The notes under the pieces were generated by a model. That model made no database searches and was not told the origin of the DNA. It worked only from the letters and a program-made list of their open reading frames with translations. From Collinsella aerofaciens (lineage in GTDB: Bacteria; Actinomycetota; Coriobacteriia; Coriobacteriales; Coriobacteriaceae), in the NCBI RefSeq assembly GCF_028207065.1, contig NZ_JAQLFP010000009.1, positions 1 to 64,000 of the forward strand: a stretch of 64,000 nt of DNA, read 5' to 3'. The translations under genes and the position numbers were made by a program. This document shows positions 33,684 to 41,389 of the stretch, piece after piece (position 1 is the first letter of the stretch; each line of letters opens with the position of its first letter).

Positions 33684-33909
33684 AGTCTGGGACACTCCTT
33701 GCCATGGCCCGCGCCAGCAGCAGACACCACTTCACAGCTCCGTCACAGGTGTAGCGGCTTTGTGTGGGCGCGGCATGCGCTGATTGAGCCGCCAGTTGAG
33801 GGGCATAAAGCAGTTGAGCGAAAACGGTTTGCCCCTTTGCCGTCCGCTCGAGGATCATGTCCCCCTTTTCCGCGGAAACCCCGGCAGTTGCGAAGAGCTG
33901 CCGGGGTTT
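33684..33909 (+). other. Gene-less stretch ending in a perfect terminator-like hairpin; possible small RNA
   Basis: The 508-bp gap between the DUF2207 gene and gluQ has no credible ORF. At 33876-33909, AAACCCCGGCAG-TTGCGAAGAG-CTGCCGGGGTTT is a perfect 12-bp stem ending in TTTCTG. No annotated gene on either strand leads into it, so it may end an unannotated plus-strand transcript. Within 33780-33840 there are a GGGGCA...TGCCCC pair and two CAGTTGAG words. I cannot match it to tRNA, SRP RNA, 6S RNA or a known riboswitch. Confidence 0.4.
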
Positions 33910-34031
33910 CTGTCGTTTGAGGGCTAAATTGATTGACGACGATTAAGGTGCCGAGCCGGTGGTCCGGCACGCGCAACGCGCGGCCTCAGCAACTTGCAGG
34001 CCACGGCAGCGTCTCCCCCACCGCGCCCCGC

Positions 34032-34037
34032 GCTATA
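34032..34037 (+). promoter_or_regulatory. TATACT -10 box immediately before gluQ
   Basis: TATACT ends 9 bp before the ATG at 34047, and no Shine-Dalgarno lies between them. This spacing suggests a leaderless or near-leaderless mRNA. No good -35 is seen. Confidence 0.45.
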
Positions 34038-34046
34038 CTCGTCCGC

Positions 34047-35051
34047 ATGGACATCAACGCACGCAACATAGCAACACCCGCCGCCGACGCGCCAACGACG
34101 CCGGCCGCTCCCGCGCCCGTCGTGGGGCGCTTCGCCCCGTCGCCCTCGGGCCGTATGCACTTGGGCAACGTGTTCAGCTGCCTGTGCGCATGGCTTTCGG
34201 CCCGCAGCCAGGACGGCAGCATCGTGTTACGCATTGAGGACCTGGACGATCGCTGCAAGCGCCCGGAATTTGCCGCCCAATTGATTGACGACCTGGCCTG
34301 GCTAGGGCTGGAGTGGGACGAAGGCCCCTACTACCAGCACGACCGCCTGGACCTGTACGAGAGCGCCTTGCGCCGGCTGAAAGACGCCGGCCTCACCTAT
34401 CCCTGCTTTTGCACACGCGCCGAGCTCCACGCCGCGAGTGCACCGCACGCGAGCGACGGCACGCCCATCTACCGTGGTGTCTGCCGAAGTCTTTCGGCCG
34501 AGGAGGTGGCCCGCCGCAGCGCCCTGCGCGCCCCGGCCACACGTCTGTGCGTGCCCACCGTCGACGACCTCGCAGACGACGTGATCGAATTTGTGGACCG
34601 CACGTACGGGGCCCAATGCGAGGCGCTCGCCACCGAGTGCGGCGACTTTTTGGTCCGCCGCAGCGACGGCGTGTTTGCCTATCAGCTAGCCGTGGTGGTC
34701 GACGACGCCGCCATGGGCGTCACCGAGGTCGTGCGCGGATGCGACCTGCTGGGGTCCACGCCGCGCCAGATCTATCTGCAGCACCTGTTGGGACTGCCCA
34801 CGCCGCACTACGCACATATTCCGCTGCTCATGGCACCGGACGGCCGCCGCCTTTCCAAACGAGATCGCGATCTGGACCTGGGCGAACTCCGCGCCCGCTT
34901 TGGCACGCCCGAAGCGCTGCTGGGCTGGCTCGCCGGGCAAACGGGCATCGCGCCGGACACCACGCCGCGCTCTGCCGAGCGGCTGGTCGAGCACTTTAGC
35001 TGGGATGTTATCCGCGCGCACCGAGAGAACATCACTGTAACGGCCGAGTAG
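34047..35051 (+). CDS. gluQ: Glutamyl-Q tRNA(Asp) synthetase (GluQRS)
   Basis: 334 aa from the ATG at 34047. It is a GluRS paralogue without the anticodon-binding domain; it attaches glutamate to queuosine-34 of tRNA-Asp. Motifs: GRFAPSPSGRMHLGN (HIGH-like), RIEDLDD, zinc-ligand pattern CFCTR...IYRGVCR, and the KMSKS equivalent RRLSKRD. A ~25-residue Ala/Pro/Thr-rich N-terminal extension precedes the core. An in-frame ATG at 33933 would need a long extension that looks non-coding. No queuosine-biosynthesis gene is in the window. Confidence 0.92.
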   Translation: MDINARNIATPAADAPTTPAAPAPVVGRFAPSPSGRMHLGNVFSCLCAWLSARSQDGSIVLRIEDLDDRCKRPEFAAQLIDDLAWLGLEWDEGPYYQHDRLDLYESALRRLKDAGLTYPCFCTRAELHAASAPHASDGTPIYRGVCRSLSAEEVARRSALRAPATRLCVPTVDDLADDVIEFVDRTYGAQCEALATECGDFLVRRSDGVFAYQLAVVVDDAAMGVTEVVRGCDLLGSTPRQIYLQHLLGLPTPHYAHIPLLMAPDGRRLSKRDRDLDLGELRARFGTPEALLGWLAGQTGIAPDTTPRSAERLVEHFSWDVIRAHRENITVTAE

Positions 35052-35068
35052 CCAAATACGCCCCACCC

Positions 35069-35794
35069 CTACGCAACATCCCAAGGCTGGAGTTCGTCGC
35101 CCAGGCGAACGATGCAGTCGTAGAGCACGGTATGGCGCTCGGTCGGGTTGGCATCCCGATGAAAATGCCCGTAGTACCAGCGCTTGTAGTCCAAGCGGTC
35201 TTCCAACTCGTCAAAAAATGCCGTAAGTCGATCGACGGCGGGGCAATTCCAGCCGGGCGCCGGATAGAGCGTGGGCGAAAGCATGCGCGTAGAGCAGGTG
35301 TGGGTGACCACGTAGTCGACCTTCCAGCCCACGCTGTCGAGCTTCGTCCGTGCCTCCTCAAAGTTGCGCTCGTCCGGCAACTCCTGCGGCCACCAGCTGG
35401 AATACGGAATGCGGTATTCCTTGTCCACGCTCGTGGCGCCGCCCATGGTAAAGACCGTTGAGCCGTCGAGTTCAAAAACCTCGCCGCGCGTCAGGCGCCG
35501 TATGGGCGAGGTGTCCGACAGGCGCTGTGTCAGTCCGCCGTGCCACAACTCCATGGGTCGCTCCGCCCAGTGGTCGAAACGTTCGTGGTTGCCGTCGACG
35601 AACAGCACGGTATAGGGGCGCGACTCCAGCCAAGCGATGTCGGCGCACTCCTCGGCAGAGAAATCCCACGGAAAGCCAAAGTCGCCGGCAATGATGAGAT
35701 GGTCGTCGCTCGTCAGGCTTTCCCCAAGATCCCAATCGCGCAGCTTTTGCATGTCAGCGCCGCCATGGACGTCGCCCGTCACATAGACCGTCAT
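35069..35794 (-). CDS. Calcineurin-like metallophosphoesterase
   Basis: 241 aa from the ATG at 35794, with AGGGAAG upstream. All metal-site motifs are present: VTGDVHGG (D-x-H), IAGDFGFPWD (GD), VDGNHERFD (GNHE), THTCSTR (H) and GHFHRD (GHxH). It is probably a cytosolic phosphodiesterase or phosphatase of unknown substrate. It converges on gluQ with 17 bp between the stops, so there is no room for a separate terminator. It is distinct from the YfcE-like protein at 46887. Confidence 0.88.
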   Translation of the reverse strand: MTVYVTGDVHGGADMQKLRDWDLGESLTSDDHLIIAGDFGFPWDFSAEECADIAWLESRPYTVLFVDGNHERFDHWAERPMELWHGGLTQRLSDTSPIRRLTRGEVFELDGSTVFTMGGATSVDKEYRIPYSSWWPQELPDERNFEEARTKLDSVGWKVDYVVTHTCSTRMLSPTLYPAPGWNCPAVDRLTAFFDELEDRLDYKRWYYGHFHRDANPTERHTVLYDCIVRLGDELQPWDVA

Positions 35795-35879
35795 CGGATC
35801 ACCGCTTCCCTGTAAGTCGCTAGCCCACATTCTGCACGATCACTAAGTCAACCGTTCCAGCCCTTCCATCCTTTGGGAC

Positions 35880-36119
35880 CTACCCCTCGCTCTTCCATCC
35901 AAACGGGTCAAACACCCAAAAGATCAGATCGAGCACGCCGCCGGTCATCATGGCGCCGGCAAGAGCCATGCAAACATGCAGAGAACTGGCACTTCGGAGC
36001 ACATCAAACGGCCCCAGAACAGCCAGCAGCGCGACCGTTGCGCCGGCAAGGCACAGCACGAGGCACGGCCCCGCGTTCTTGACGCACTTCTTTGCGAGAT
36101 GCTTGGTGTTATCACTCAT
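35880..36119 (-). CDS. Small two-helix membrane protein
   Basis: 79 aa from the ATG at 36119 with AAGGAG 10 bp upstream. Two hydrophobic helices (about 17-40 and 45-68) with a basic N-terminus (NTKHLAKKCVKNAG) suggest N-in topology. The C-terminus is FWVFDPFGWKSEG. I do not recognise a family. It lies upstream of the metallophosphoesterase on the same strand with an 85-bp gap. Confidence 0.6.
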   Translation of the reverse strand: MSDNTKHLAKKCVKNAGPCLVLCLAGATVALLAVLGPFDVLRSASSLHVCMALAGAMMTGGVLDLIFWVFDPFGWKSEG

Positions 36120-36217
36120 CGATATCGAACTCCTTAGAGGACCGTTGTTTGGGTACATGCCGCCGCGGCAGAGCAGGGCGGCAGGGTAAGTGTCACATGT
36201 CGTGCGGACATGCTTGA

Positions 36218-36259
36218 GTTACCCTACAAGTTAATGGATTTGATAGAATGTAGGGTAAC
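36218..36259. promoter_or_regulatory. 11-bp perfect inverted repeat overlapping the promoter of the DUF6788-like gene
   Basis: GTTACCCTACA (36218-36228) and TGTAGGGTAAC (36249-36259) are perfect arms 20 bp apart, around a TAGAAT -10-like box (36244-36249). The layout is that of an autoregulated toxin-antitoxin operator. The gene starts 19 bp downstream. Confidence 0.65.
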
Positions 36260-36278
36260 TACTCGGAAAGGAGGCTCC

Positions 36279-36590
36279 ATGTCCGTCTTAGAAGATGTCC
36301 TAGAAGAGGAATATGCACGCTCGAGCCGCCTCTTGGGCCTCATGGAGCAGGAAATCAGTCTCCTTCCAAAGGGCAGCATCCGCATGCGAAACATAAAGGG
36401 CCACGAATACTGCTATCTCAACTATCGAGTCGGCGACAAGGTCAAAAGTGACTATGTACCCGCTACAAAGGTTGATGAGCTGCAAGCCAAAATCGAACGT
36501 CGAAGGGCTCTTGCGGCCGCCATTAGAGAGCAGAAGCGATCTCAAAAGCTAATCATACGTGCGTTGGGAAGGGTGCCGAATGCTGACTGA
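36279..36590 (+). CDS. DUF6788-like small protein (antitoxin-like position)
   Basis: 103 aa from the ATG at 36279 with AAAGGAGG 6 bp upstream. The segment LLPKGSIRMRNIKGHEYCYLNYRVGDKVKSDYV closely follows the DUF6788 pattern (lpkGsl..k...g..YyYl.yr.g.Kvk..Y), followed by a basic helix. Relatives often precede a nucleotidyltransferase-type gene. Here a following ATG overlaps its stop by 11 bp but opens into a broken frame (36580-36660). With the inverted-repeat operator this looks like the surviving half of a two-gene module. Function is inference. Confidence 0.75.
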   Translation: MSVLEDVLEEEYARSSRLLGLMEQEISLLPKGSIRMRNIKGHEYCYLNYRVGDKVKSDYVPATKVDELQAKIERRRALAAAIREQKRSQKLIIRALGRVPNAD

Positions 36591-36660
36591 GCAGCAGAGG
36601 TTTTCCTCTAAAACAATTTGAAAACCTTGCCGCATACATGCTGTTCGCATCCGCTGAGTC
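36580..36660 (+). pseudogene. Frameshifted 5' remnant of the partner gene
   Basis: The ATG at 36580 (overlapping the previous stop) reads MLTEQQRFSSKTI then stops. In another frame the text continues FENLAAYMLFASAESEPLPK before losing sense. One or two missing bases near 36620 would join them. It is probably a decayed AbiEii-like or similar nucleotidyltransferase, but too little remains to be sure. Confidence 0.5.
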
Positions 36661-36743
36661 CGAGCCGCTGCCCAAGTCACCATGTGCCCGACACACAAAT
36701 AGTTACACGCGGAACTATTCCAAAACTGAAAGAACCACTGCAG

Positions 36744-37265
36744 TTAGTACCCAATAACCATAATGCCTTTTAACGGAACAGGCATGCGCCCGCTTGCATA
36801 CAATGTTTTGAAAAAAGTTACGACCTTTTCGTAGTCTCTGCTTGAGTTGTCACCACTCTTGTACACATTACGAACGACTACACAAAGATATGCTGCATCC
36901 TGTATCATGCACGCTTCAAAAAAATCCTTCAGAAACTGGTTGTTCGCGACAGCGCGCCCGGCCTCAATCTCCACTATCGTGTTAGTGTCCCTATGGACGG
37001 CATCGACCTCAAAAGCTTTATCAATTAAGCCTTTCTCCCCATACAACACTGGCATCGATAGTTTCTCGTTTTTCTTTTTCCCCACCTCAACATTGAAACC
37101 AAATTGCTCCAAATCGAACGCCAAAATTCGGAGCACGCTATCGCTGTGCTCACTGTTTTTATCAGAACGAATCTGCTCAATATTTTTATTTACAGCTTTT
37201 ACAACGTCCATTAACGGCTGCGGCGGACGACCGTTTAATGGGAAGTAAATCCAGTTGCACTCCAT
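36744..37265 (-). CDS. Restriction-endonuclease-like protein, BglII/BstYI-type fold (orphan)
   Basis: 173 aa from the ATG at 37265 with AAAGGAC upstream. The centre reads FEVDAVHRDTNTIVEIEAGRA, with Asp and E-x-E spaced as in the PD-(D/E)XK site of BglII-type nucleases, followed by NNQFLKDFFEACMIQDAAYLCVVVRN. The C-terminus LPLKGIMVIGY is typical of this family of small standalone proteins. No methyltransferase is adjacent, so it may not act as a classical restriction enzyme. Base composition is AT-richer than neighbours, which suggests transfer. Confidence 0.7.
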   Translation of the reverse strand: MECNWIYFPLNGRPPQPLMDVVKAVNKNIEQIRSDKNSEHSDSVLRILAFDLEQFGFNVEVGKKKNEKLSMPVLYGEKGLIDKAFEVDAVHRDTNTIVEIEAGRAVANNQFLKDFFEACMIQDAAYLCVVVRNVYKSGDNSSRDYEKVVTFFKTLYASGRMPVPLKGIMVIGY

Positions 37266-37851
37266 TGATAGTCCTTTCTCTATATTCATTCAGCCACTGC
37301 AGCTATTTTAAATTAATGTTATAAAACACCGACGACTAACGATGCCATAAACAGTCAATCGGTCAGCCTTTTAGCAGCTAGCGAACCATGCAAGCAAACA
37401 GAAACCTTAATCAACATGACGGATTGGTGCTTTCGGTCATTAGCAAACAGAATCACTTGCCCATGGAGCCATTTACCCTTGGCCTTTCAATTAGGACTGG
37501 CGTCAAATGCCACATGCCTAAGTAATATTAAGGTCCTTCCATGGCTGCCGTGTGTGAAACTCATACTTTTGCAACGCGATTTTAATCCATATGATCCGTT
37601 CGCCTTGCTTATCCCATTTCTGCCGCCGGCTTGTCATCGGCTCACCATCCCCCGTTATCGAGGTCTAATACTTTTCCCACTGCCACCCAAAAACTCATCC
37701 AACATTAATCTTGGCTCAAGAATCGCTTAATCTATAACCTGCACTATAGAGTTCGACCAAGGGCGGGGCGGCGCAACGCAGACCGCCGAACGCAACGCTC
37801 GCGCCCGAGCAAATTGCCCGGCGTCGCGCCCATCGAACGAAAGGACAGGCC
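37266..37851. other. AT-richer gene-less stretch
   Basis: 586 bp between the endonuclease-like gene and the UBA/DUF4342 gene. It is clearly less GC-rich than the rest of the window up to about 37730. Open frames here (for example 37416-37730 plus) lack ribosome sites and natural protein composition. I see no repeat or hairpin of note; it is probably decayed accessory DNA. Confidence 0.55.
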
Positions 37852-38394
37852 ATGGACGACCTCGAAAAAGTTGAAACCATCCGCACCAAGTGCAGCGTGA
37901 GCTACACCGATGCCAAGGCGGCGCTCGACGCTGCCAACGGCAACGTTTTGGATGCCATCATTTGGCTCGAGTCGCAGGGCAAGACCCCGACCACGTCGGC
38001 GCACGCCGCGACCGAGTCCGCACCGGTCGATGAGCCCTCGGCCGAGATGGTCGCCGCGCAGGCCGCCTACGAAAAGTCGAGCGAAAAGACCGACTTCTCC
38101 AAGAAGATGGACGGCGTGTGGGAGTACCTCAAAAAGCTCTTCCGCCTGAGCCTGGACACCAAGTTTATCGCCACGCGCCGCGATGCGATCATCCTCAACA
38201 TCCCCATCCTGATTCCCATCGTCGCGCTGTTTGCCTGGGGCGCTACGATTTGGCTGATGCTGATTGGCCTGTTCTTTGGCATGCGCTACCGCATCGACAG
38301 CGACGGCGACGTGCCCGGCAGCATCAACAACCTTATGGATAGCGCTGCTAACGCCGCGGATGACATCAAGCAAAATCTGAACGACGACAAGTAG
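37852..38394 (+). CDS. UBA-like/DUF4342 membrane-associated protein
   Basis: 180 aa. The N-terminal VETIRTKCSVSYTDAKAALDAANGNVLDAIIWLE is a UBA/TS-N-like helical domain; the C-terminal ~90 residues match DUF4342, with a hydrophobic pair of helices (IILNIPILIPIVALFAWGATIWLMLIGLFFG). A ribosome site AAAGGAC lies upstream. It precedes a response regulator by 18 bp, so it belongs to the two-component operon. A role in signalling at the membrane is inferred only from that position. Confidence 0.82.
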   Translation: MDDLEKVETIRTKCSVSYTDAKAALDAANGNVLDAIIWLESQGKTPTTSAHAATESAPVDEPSAEMVAAQAAYEKSSEKTDFSKKMDGVWEYLKKLFRLSLDTKFIATRRDAIILNIPILIPIVALFAWGATIWLMLIGLFFGMRYRIDSDGDVPGSINNLMDSAANAADDIKQNLNDDK

Positions 38395-38412
38395 TCGCAG
38401 ACGGGGGCACGC

Positions 38413-39198
38413 ATGGCACGGATTCTGATCGTAGAGGACGAGGAGAAAATCGCCCGCTTTGTGACGCTCGAGCTGGAGCACGAAGGCTACCAGGTGGAGC
38501 ACGCCGCCGACGGTCGCACCGCCGTGAACCTGGCGCTGGAGCGCGACTACGATCTGATTCTGCTCGATGTGCTGTTGCCGCAGCTCAACGGTATGGAGGT
38601 CCTGCGGCGTGTCCGCAAGCACAAGGATGTGCCGGTGATTATGGTCACCGCGCGCGATGCCGTGATGGACAAGGTGGCCGGGCTCGATGCCGGCGCCGAC
38701 GATTACCTGACCAAGCCATTTGCGATTGAGGAGCTGTTCGCACGGATCCGCGTGGCGCTGAAGCGCTCGGAGGCCGTGCGGGCGGCTTCGGGCATTGGAG
38801 GCGCCGGTACTGGGGCGGGCGCGGCAGGCGGCGCGGGCGCCGGTATCGCCACAATGCCCCCGGCAACCGACACGGCCCAGACCGCTGCCACGCCCTCCCA
38901 CGCCGCGCTTACCGTTGACTCGGTTGCGCTCGACCCCGACCGCCGCGAAGTCACGGTCGGTGGCTCGCCCATCGCGCTCACGGCCCGCGAGTTCGACGTC
39001 CTCGCCCTGCTTATGACGCATGCCGAAACCGTGCTCACGCGCGAGCGCATCGCGCACGAGGCGCTGGGCTACGAATACGTGGGCGACACCAACAACGTCG
39101 ACGTGCACATCGCGCACCTGCGCGCCAAGATCGAAGACGCCGGCGGTGCCCGCATCATCCAAACCGTGCGCGGGGTGGGCTATGTCTGCCGTGCGTAA
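38413..39198 (+). CDS. OmpR/PhoB-family response regulator
   Basis: 261 aa. Receiver: ILIVEDEEKIARFV, phospho-Asp in LILLDVLLPQLNG, Thr in MVTARDAV, Lys in YLTKPFAIEELFARI. A ~45-residue Gly/Ala-rich linker (GIGGAGTGAGAAGGAGAG) joins it to a winged-helix domain (ALTAREFDVLALL...VRGVGYVCRA); most relatives have a 10-20-residue linker, so the linker is unusually long. The kinase ATG overlaps its last codons by 17 bp. It probably acts as a DNA-binding regulator; targets unknown. Confidence 0.93.
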   Translation: MARILIVEDEEKIARFVTLELEHEGYQVEHAADGRTAVNLALERDYDLILLDVLLPQLNGMEVLRRVRKHKDVPVIMVTARDAVMDKVAGLDAGADDYLTKPFAIEELFARIRVALKRSEAVRAASGIGGAGTGAGAAGGAGAGIATMPPATDTAQTAATPSHAALTVDSVALDPDRREVTVGGSPIALTAREFDVLALLMTHAETVLTRERIAHEALGYEYVGDTNNVDVHIAHLRAKIEDAGGARIIQTVRGVGYVCRA

Positions 39199-40477
39199 CG
39201 CCGAGGTCAAGCGCGTCACCTCCATCGCCCGCGCCATCAACTGGAGCTATATGTGGCGCCGCTTGATGAGCCACATCTGGCTCGATCTGTTACTGTTGGT
39301 TATTGCGGCGGCGATCCTCGTCTATGGATACAACCAGACGCTGCCCAACGGCGCGTTTACCGCAGGATGGATCCCCAGCGCCACCGTTCGCGGCATGTCG
39401 CTGACGCCCGCGCACGGCTGGGACCCCGCCACGCTCACCTATACCGTCGAGCTTGCGCGCACCACCAAGACCTTCCCCCTCGCGCAGGACCTCATCGCGC
39501 TGTGGCCCCTCTATCTTGTCGTTGCAGGTGGGCAGGTCATCAGCGTGCTCAACATGCTCGGCGGCGCCCGCCGCGTGCGCCGCACCATGGCGCCGCTCAA
39601 CGATCTGGCCCTGCGCGTGGACGAACTCGGCCGCATGCAGCTCTCCGGCGGCAAGATGGAAACACTGGAGCAGGCCATCGAGCGCGCAAGCGTCGACTCG
39701 CCGAGCGTCACTACCGGCGACGCCGACCTGGCAAGCATCGAGGTTGCACTCAACCGCCTACTGCGCCAGATGCAAGAGGCCAAGCTGCAGCAGATGCGCT
39801 TTGTCAACGATGCGAGCCACGAGCTGCGCACGCCCATCGCGGTGATTCAGGGCTACGTGAACATGCTCGACCGCTGGGGCAAAGACGACCCGGACGTGCT
39901 GGCAGAGTCCATTGCCTCGCTCAAGGCCGAAAGCGAGCATATGCAGGAGCTCGTGGAGCAGCTGCTGTTTTTGGCGCGCGGCGATGCCGGGCGCACGGTC
40001 CTGCGGCGTGCGAATACTAACCTGGCCGCACTGGTCGGCGAGGTATGCGAGGAATCGCAGATGATCGATGCCGCGCACACATATCGACTGGCGTACGATG
40101 CCGCACTTACCAGCGACCCGCGCTGCGACGCGCCCGTTGACGTGGCGCTCGTGAAGCAGGCTCTGCGCGTGATCGTGCAGAACGCCGCCAAGTATTCGGA
40201 CGCGGGCACATCCATCTCGTTTGGCGTGACGCCGGATGCGGGCGCGGGCACGATCGACATAAGTGTTGAGGACGAGGGCATCGGCATGAACCAGGAATCC
40301 GCAGCCCACGCGTTTGAACGGTTCTACCGCGCCGACAACGCACGCGATGCCGGCGCGCAGGGCTCGGGTCTGGGGCTTGCCATTGCCAAGTGGATCGTCG
40401 ACAGCCATGGCGGTGTCATTGGCGTGACCTCAGTCGAGGGCGTCGGCAGCCGCTTTACGATTCGCCTGCCGCGCTAG
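39182..40477 (+). CDS. Sensor histidine kinase with HAMP-like linker
   Basis: 431 aa from the ATG at 39182, overlapping the regulator stop. Two membrane helices (about 32-52 and 115-135) bracket a ~65-residue outside loop. HisKA H-box is FVNDASHELRTPIAVIQGYVNML, and the ATPase has VQNAAKYSDAG, DEGIGM and GSGLGLAIAKW. It phosphorylates the upstream regulator. The sensor loop (LPNGAFTAGWIPSATVRG...) has no recognised ligand domain. A strong terminator follows at 40497-40530, ending the operon. Confidence 0.92.
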   Translation: MSAVRNAEVKRVTSIARAINWSYMWRRLMSHIWLDLLLLVIAAAILVYGYNQTLPNGAFTAGWIPSATVRGMSLTPAHGWDPATLTYTVELARTTKTFPLAQDLIALWPLYLVVAGGQVISVLNMLGGARRVRRTMAPLNDLALRVDELGRMQLSGGKMETLEQAIERASVDSPSVTTGDADLASIEVALNRLLRQMQEAKLQQMRFVNDASHELRTPIAVIQGYVNMLDRWGKDDPDVLAESIASLKAESEHMQELVEQLLFLARGDAGRTVLRRANTNLAALVGEVCEESQMIDAAHTYRLAYDAALTSDPRCDAPVDVALVKQALRVIVQNAAKYSDAGTSISFGVTPDAGAGTIDISVEDEGIGMNQESAAHAFERFYRADNARDAGAQGSGLGLAIAKWIVDSHGGVIGVTSVEGVGSRFTIRLPR

Positions 40478-40496
40478 GAAGCCCCTCGGCATAAAT

Positions 40497-40530
40497 AAAG
40501 GGATAGGGCCACACGGCCCTATCCCTTTTT
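40497..40530. terminator. Bidirectional intrinsic terminator
   Basis: AAAGGGATAGGGCC-ACAC-GGCCCTATCCCTTTTT between the convergent kinase and VOC genes. Confidence 0.92.
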
Positions 40531-40552
40531 GCTAGCTATGGCAGCTTGTGCG

Positions 40553-40927
40553 CTACTCGCGGCACAGGTGCACGGCGAAACCGGCAAACTCGCGCTTAAA
40601 GTACACGAGCTTGGTGCCGCCGTCGGGCAGCAGCACGCGCGACTCCTCGTTGACCTCGAGCCCGCGCTCGGCAAACCACTTCTCGGCCGCATCGATGTCG
40701 TTGACAGCAAAGCCAATGTGGCCCTTGGCGCCACGACCGTTCTGCTTCATGATCTCGACCAGCGAATCGTTAAAGTACGAAACCGGGGTCTCGATAACGG
40801 GCAGGCCCATCATCGTCGAGAACAGCTCCGCGATCTCCAGGGCATCTGCCGGGTCGGTGGCGTTAATGCCCACATGGGCAACGCGCATGCCAAAGAGCTC
40901 GACCGGATTGGCGTTCTGCTCACTCAT
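40553..40927 (-). CDS. VOC (glyoxalase/bleomycin-resistance) superfamily protein
   Basis: 124 aa from the ATG at 40927. A single VOC module pair: MRVAHVGINATDPADALEIAELFSTMMGLPVIE and GAKGHIGFAVNDIDAAEKWFAERGLEV, ending VYFKREFAGFAVHLCRE. Metal-ligand candidates are His18 (HVG), Glu/His near 70 and the C-terminal His120. Substrate unknown. It follows the orphan PTS IIB gene by 11 bp, so the two are co-transcribed. A sugar-derived metabolite as substrate is an inference from that link. Confidence 0.82.
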   Translation of the reverse strand: MSEQNANPVELFGMRVAHVGINATDPADALEIAELFSTMMGLPVIETPVSYFNDSLVEIMKQNGRGAKGHIGFAVNDIDAAEKWFAERGLEVNEESRVLLPDGGTKLVYFKREFAGFAVHLCRE

Positions 40928-40938
40928 ACAGTCAGCGC

Positions 40939-41226
40939 CTACTGAGCCATGACGTCGAGGACGGCCTTCTCGGCAGCGACGCGGTTCATGCCGGTCATGA
41001 AGGGCACGCCACTCACGTACGGGCAGGTGAGGCCCTCGGGGGCAACGGTGGTGGCGATCAGCAGGTCGGCGCCCTCGTCGCAGTAGTCCTTGGCCTCGGA
41101 GATGGCGCACTGCACGATCTCGTACTTGCCGGCGTAACCGTTGGCGTCGAGCAAGGTGGCGACCTTCTGGGCAACGAGCGTGGAAGTAGCAGCGCCAGCA
41201 CCGCAAGCCAAAACGATCTTCTTCAT
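40939..41226 (-). CDS. PTS system IIB component, galactitol/fructose-like (orphan)
   Basis: 95 aa. The N-terminal KKIVLACGAGAATSTLVAQKV contains the phosphocysteine (Cys8) of the GatB-like IIB family. The rest fits (DLLIATTVAPEGL, PFMTGMNRVAAEKAVLDVMAQ). No IIA or IIC gene is next to it; the only neighbour on its strand is the VOC gene. It could serve a transporter encoded elsewhere or act in regulation. The mannose-type IIC/IID at the window end belong to another PTS family. Confidence 0.88.
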   Translation of the reverse strand: MKKIVLACGAGAATSTLVAQKVATLLDANGYAGKYEIVQCAISEAKDYCDEGADLLIATTVAPEGLTCPYVSGVPFMTGMNRVAAEKAVLDVMAQ

Positions 41227-41389
41227 AGGTAATGTCTCCCTTCATGGTTTACTTTAGGTAAGTGTACCGCAGCGAGCGATAGCACTCGGCCTCGATGAGC
41301 TTTTATGCCAGTTTGCTTGCGCGCTGCGTATAATACATCCAGTACGTGTTGTCATACCGCTCGCTTTATGAGTGACTAAGGACCCTAAT

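Noticed and set aside
33640..33858. 72-codon minus-strand frame upstream of DUF2207
   Set aside because: It runs through a repeat hairpin and has no ribosome site.
37416..37730. 104-codon plus-strand frame in the AT-richer patch
   Set aside because: No ribosome site, odd Pro/Leu-rich composition, no recognisable domain.
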